Assembly: GCF_020616555.1 (NCBI RefSeq)
Contig: NZ_CP085173.1
Coordinates: 6,092,001 to 6,156,000, forward strand
DNA length: 64,000 bases
Direction: 5' to 3'
DNA from: Streptomyces longhuiensis
GTDB lineage: Bacteria > Actinomycetota > Actinomycetes > Streptomycetales > Streptomycetaceae
The stretch's first letter is position 1, and each line of letters starts with the position of its first letter. Shown here piece by piece: positions 63,077 through 64,000 of this stretch. Under the pieces are notes generated by a model. That model was not told where the DNA came from and ran no database searches. It worked only from the letters and a program-made list of their open reading frames with translations. A program made the translations under genes and the position numbers.

Positions 63077-63940
63077 GTGCGCATCGATCTGCACACCCAC
63101 TCCACCGCTTCCGACGGCACGGACACCCCGGCCGAGCTGGTCCGCAACGCGGCCGCCGCCGGTCTGGACGTCGTCGCGCTCACCGACCACGACACGAGCC
63201 GCGGGTACGCGGAGGCCGTCGCCGCACTCCCGGCCGGACTCACGCTCGTCACCGGCGCCGAACTCTCCTGCCGCCTCGACGGCGTGGGCCTGCACATGCT
63301 GGCCTACCTCTTCGACCCCGACGAGCCCGAGCTGCTGCGCGAGCGCGAGCTCGTACGGGACGACCGGGTGCCGCGCGCGCAGGGCATGGTCGCCAAGCTC
63401 CGGGACCTCGGCGTGCCCGTGACCTGGGAACAGGTCGCCCGCATCGCAGGCGACGGGTCCGTCGGCCGCCCGCACGTCGCGGAGGCCCTCGTCGAACTCG
63501 GCGTCGTCGGTTCCGTCTCCGACGCCTTCACGCCCGACTGGCTCGCCGACGGCGGCCGCGCGTACGTCGGCAAGCACGAGCTCGACCCCTTCGACGCGAT
63601 CCGCCTGGTCAAGGCCGCGGGTGGCGTCACCGTCTTCGCGCACCCGGCGGCCGTCAAGCGCGGACAGGTCGTGCCCGAGTCGGTGATCGCCGATCTCGCC
63701 GCGGCCGGACTCGACGGCGTCGAGACCGACCACATGGACCACGAACCGGCCACGCGGGCCCGCCTGCGCGGCCTCGCCGCCGACCTCGGCCTCCTGGCCA
63801 CGGGATCCTCCGACTACCACGGCAGCCGGAAGACCTGTGTGCTCGGCGAGTTCACCACCGACCCCGAGGTGTACGGGGAGATCACACGCCGGGCGACCGG
63901 GGCGTTCCCCGTGCCCGGGGCCGGCGGAACCACCGCGTAA
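63077..63940 (+). CDS. PHP-domain phosphoesterase
   Basis: A 287-residue PHP-family protein. Metal-binding motifs in order: DLHTHSTASDGTD, ALTDHDTSRG, GAELSC, FAHPA, ETDHMDHEP and SSDYHG, covering the complete three-metal site. Such proteins hydrolyse nucleotide bisphosphates or RNA 5' ends (as E. coli RNase AM/YciV) or sugar phosphates. GTG 63077 follows TGGAG by about eight bases. It is the last complete gene in the window. Confidence 0.93.
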   Translation: MRIDLHTHSTASDGTDTPAELVRNAAAAGLDVVALTDHDTSRGYAEAVAALPAGLTLVTGAELSCRLDGVGLHMLAYLFDPDEPELLRERELVRDDRVPRAQGMVAKLRDLGVPVTWEQVARIAGDGSVGRPHVAEALVELGVVGSVSDAFTPDWLADGGRAYVGKHELDPFDAIRLVKAAGGVTVFAHPAAVKRGQVVPESVIADLAAAGLDGVETDHMDHEPATRARLRGLAADLGLLATGSSDYHGSRKTCVLGEFTTDPEVYGEITRRATGAFPVPGAGGTTA

Positions 63941-64000
63941 CCCGCGCCCTGCCGCGATCCGGCGGGCCGCTCCCCCTCATGCCCCGGTGCGGGCTCACGC
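63941..64000. other. Window end
   Basis: Sixty bases after the PHP gene with no feature visible. Confidence 0.6.

Overview
The window is high-GC actinobacterial chromosome and almost certainly Streptomyces. GTG and TTG starts are frequent, genes lie a few bases apart or share ATGA/GTGA overlaps, and the content includes a bldK oligopeptide permease locus, a mycothiol biosynthesis gene (mshB) and a paralogue-rich set of peptide transporters. I see no rRNA or tRNA gene, insertion sequence, prophage, CRISPR array or replication origin. It reads as conserved core chromosome with some Streptomyces-specific insertions.

Layout. 1-7.7 kb: tail of an unidentified gene, a TPM-domain protein plus PspA-family protein operon, a small membrane-anchored protein, and a reverse-strand succinate dehydrogenase operon (small ORF, sdhC, sdhA, sdhB). 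8-12.8 kb: an orphan LpqW-like lipoprotein and typA/bipA. 13.2-27.1 kb: a peptide-uptake island with bldKA-E, a beta-lactamase-fold hydrolase and a second complete oligopeptide ABC transporter; a secreted-type S9 peptidase lies convergently at 27.3-29.4 kb. 29.5-33.3 kb: a 64-residue membrane protein, mshB, a small membrane protein and a large Pro/Gly-rich anchored protein with peptidoglycan-binding-like repeats. 33.4-36.9 kb: an ABC exporter translationally coupled to a DesKR-type two-component pair. 36.9-48.4 kb: SirB1-family and GNAT proteins, ferredoxin fdxA, the DapC aminotransferase, secreted and lysozyme-like proteins, dapE, a LOG protein, a FolP2-type dihydropteroate synthase homologue, a DivIVA-domain protein, tag, an enoyl-CoA hydratase, a DUF3117 protein and an O-methyltransferase. 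48.6-53.2 kb: a cell-envelope stress cluster of ECF sigma factor, zinc-finger anti-sigma factor, HtrA protease and TatB. 53.4-64 kb: Mrp, a DUF1003/MgtE-N/CBS pair, CorA, a lipoprotein, a SUFU-domain protein, an MFS transporter with an operator-like promoter, a zinc-ribbon protein and a PHP phosphoesterase.

From memory of mycobacterial gene order, the backbone (typA-lpqW, mshB, ferredoxin-aminotransferase, dapE-LOG-folP2-DivIVA-tag-DUF3117, O-methyltransferase-sigE-rseA-htrA-tatB, mrp-DUF1003-MgtE-N, corA) runs parallel to the M. tuberculosis Rv1165-Rv1239 interval. The bldK/second permease block and the ABC/two-component block look like lineage-specific insertions.

The best second-look items are small. 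A 20-codon leader ORF overlaps the bldKA start, and a mini-ORF upstream of bldKA resembles the start of a peptide-binding lipoprotein. Strong hairpins follow both binding-protein genes. The O-methyltransferase appears to start with ATT. Two unrelated genes carry tandem repeats that begin inside their own 3' ends and run past the stop codon. A palindrome sits in the spacer of a good promoter upstream of the MFS gene. I did not find a clearly undescribed multi-gene system.
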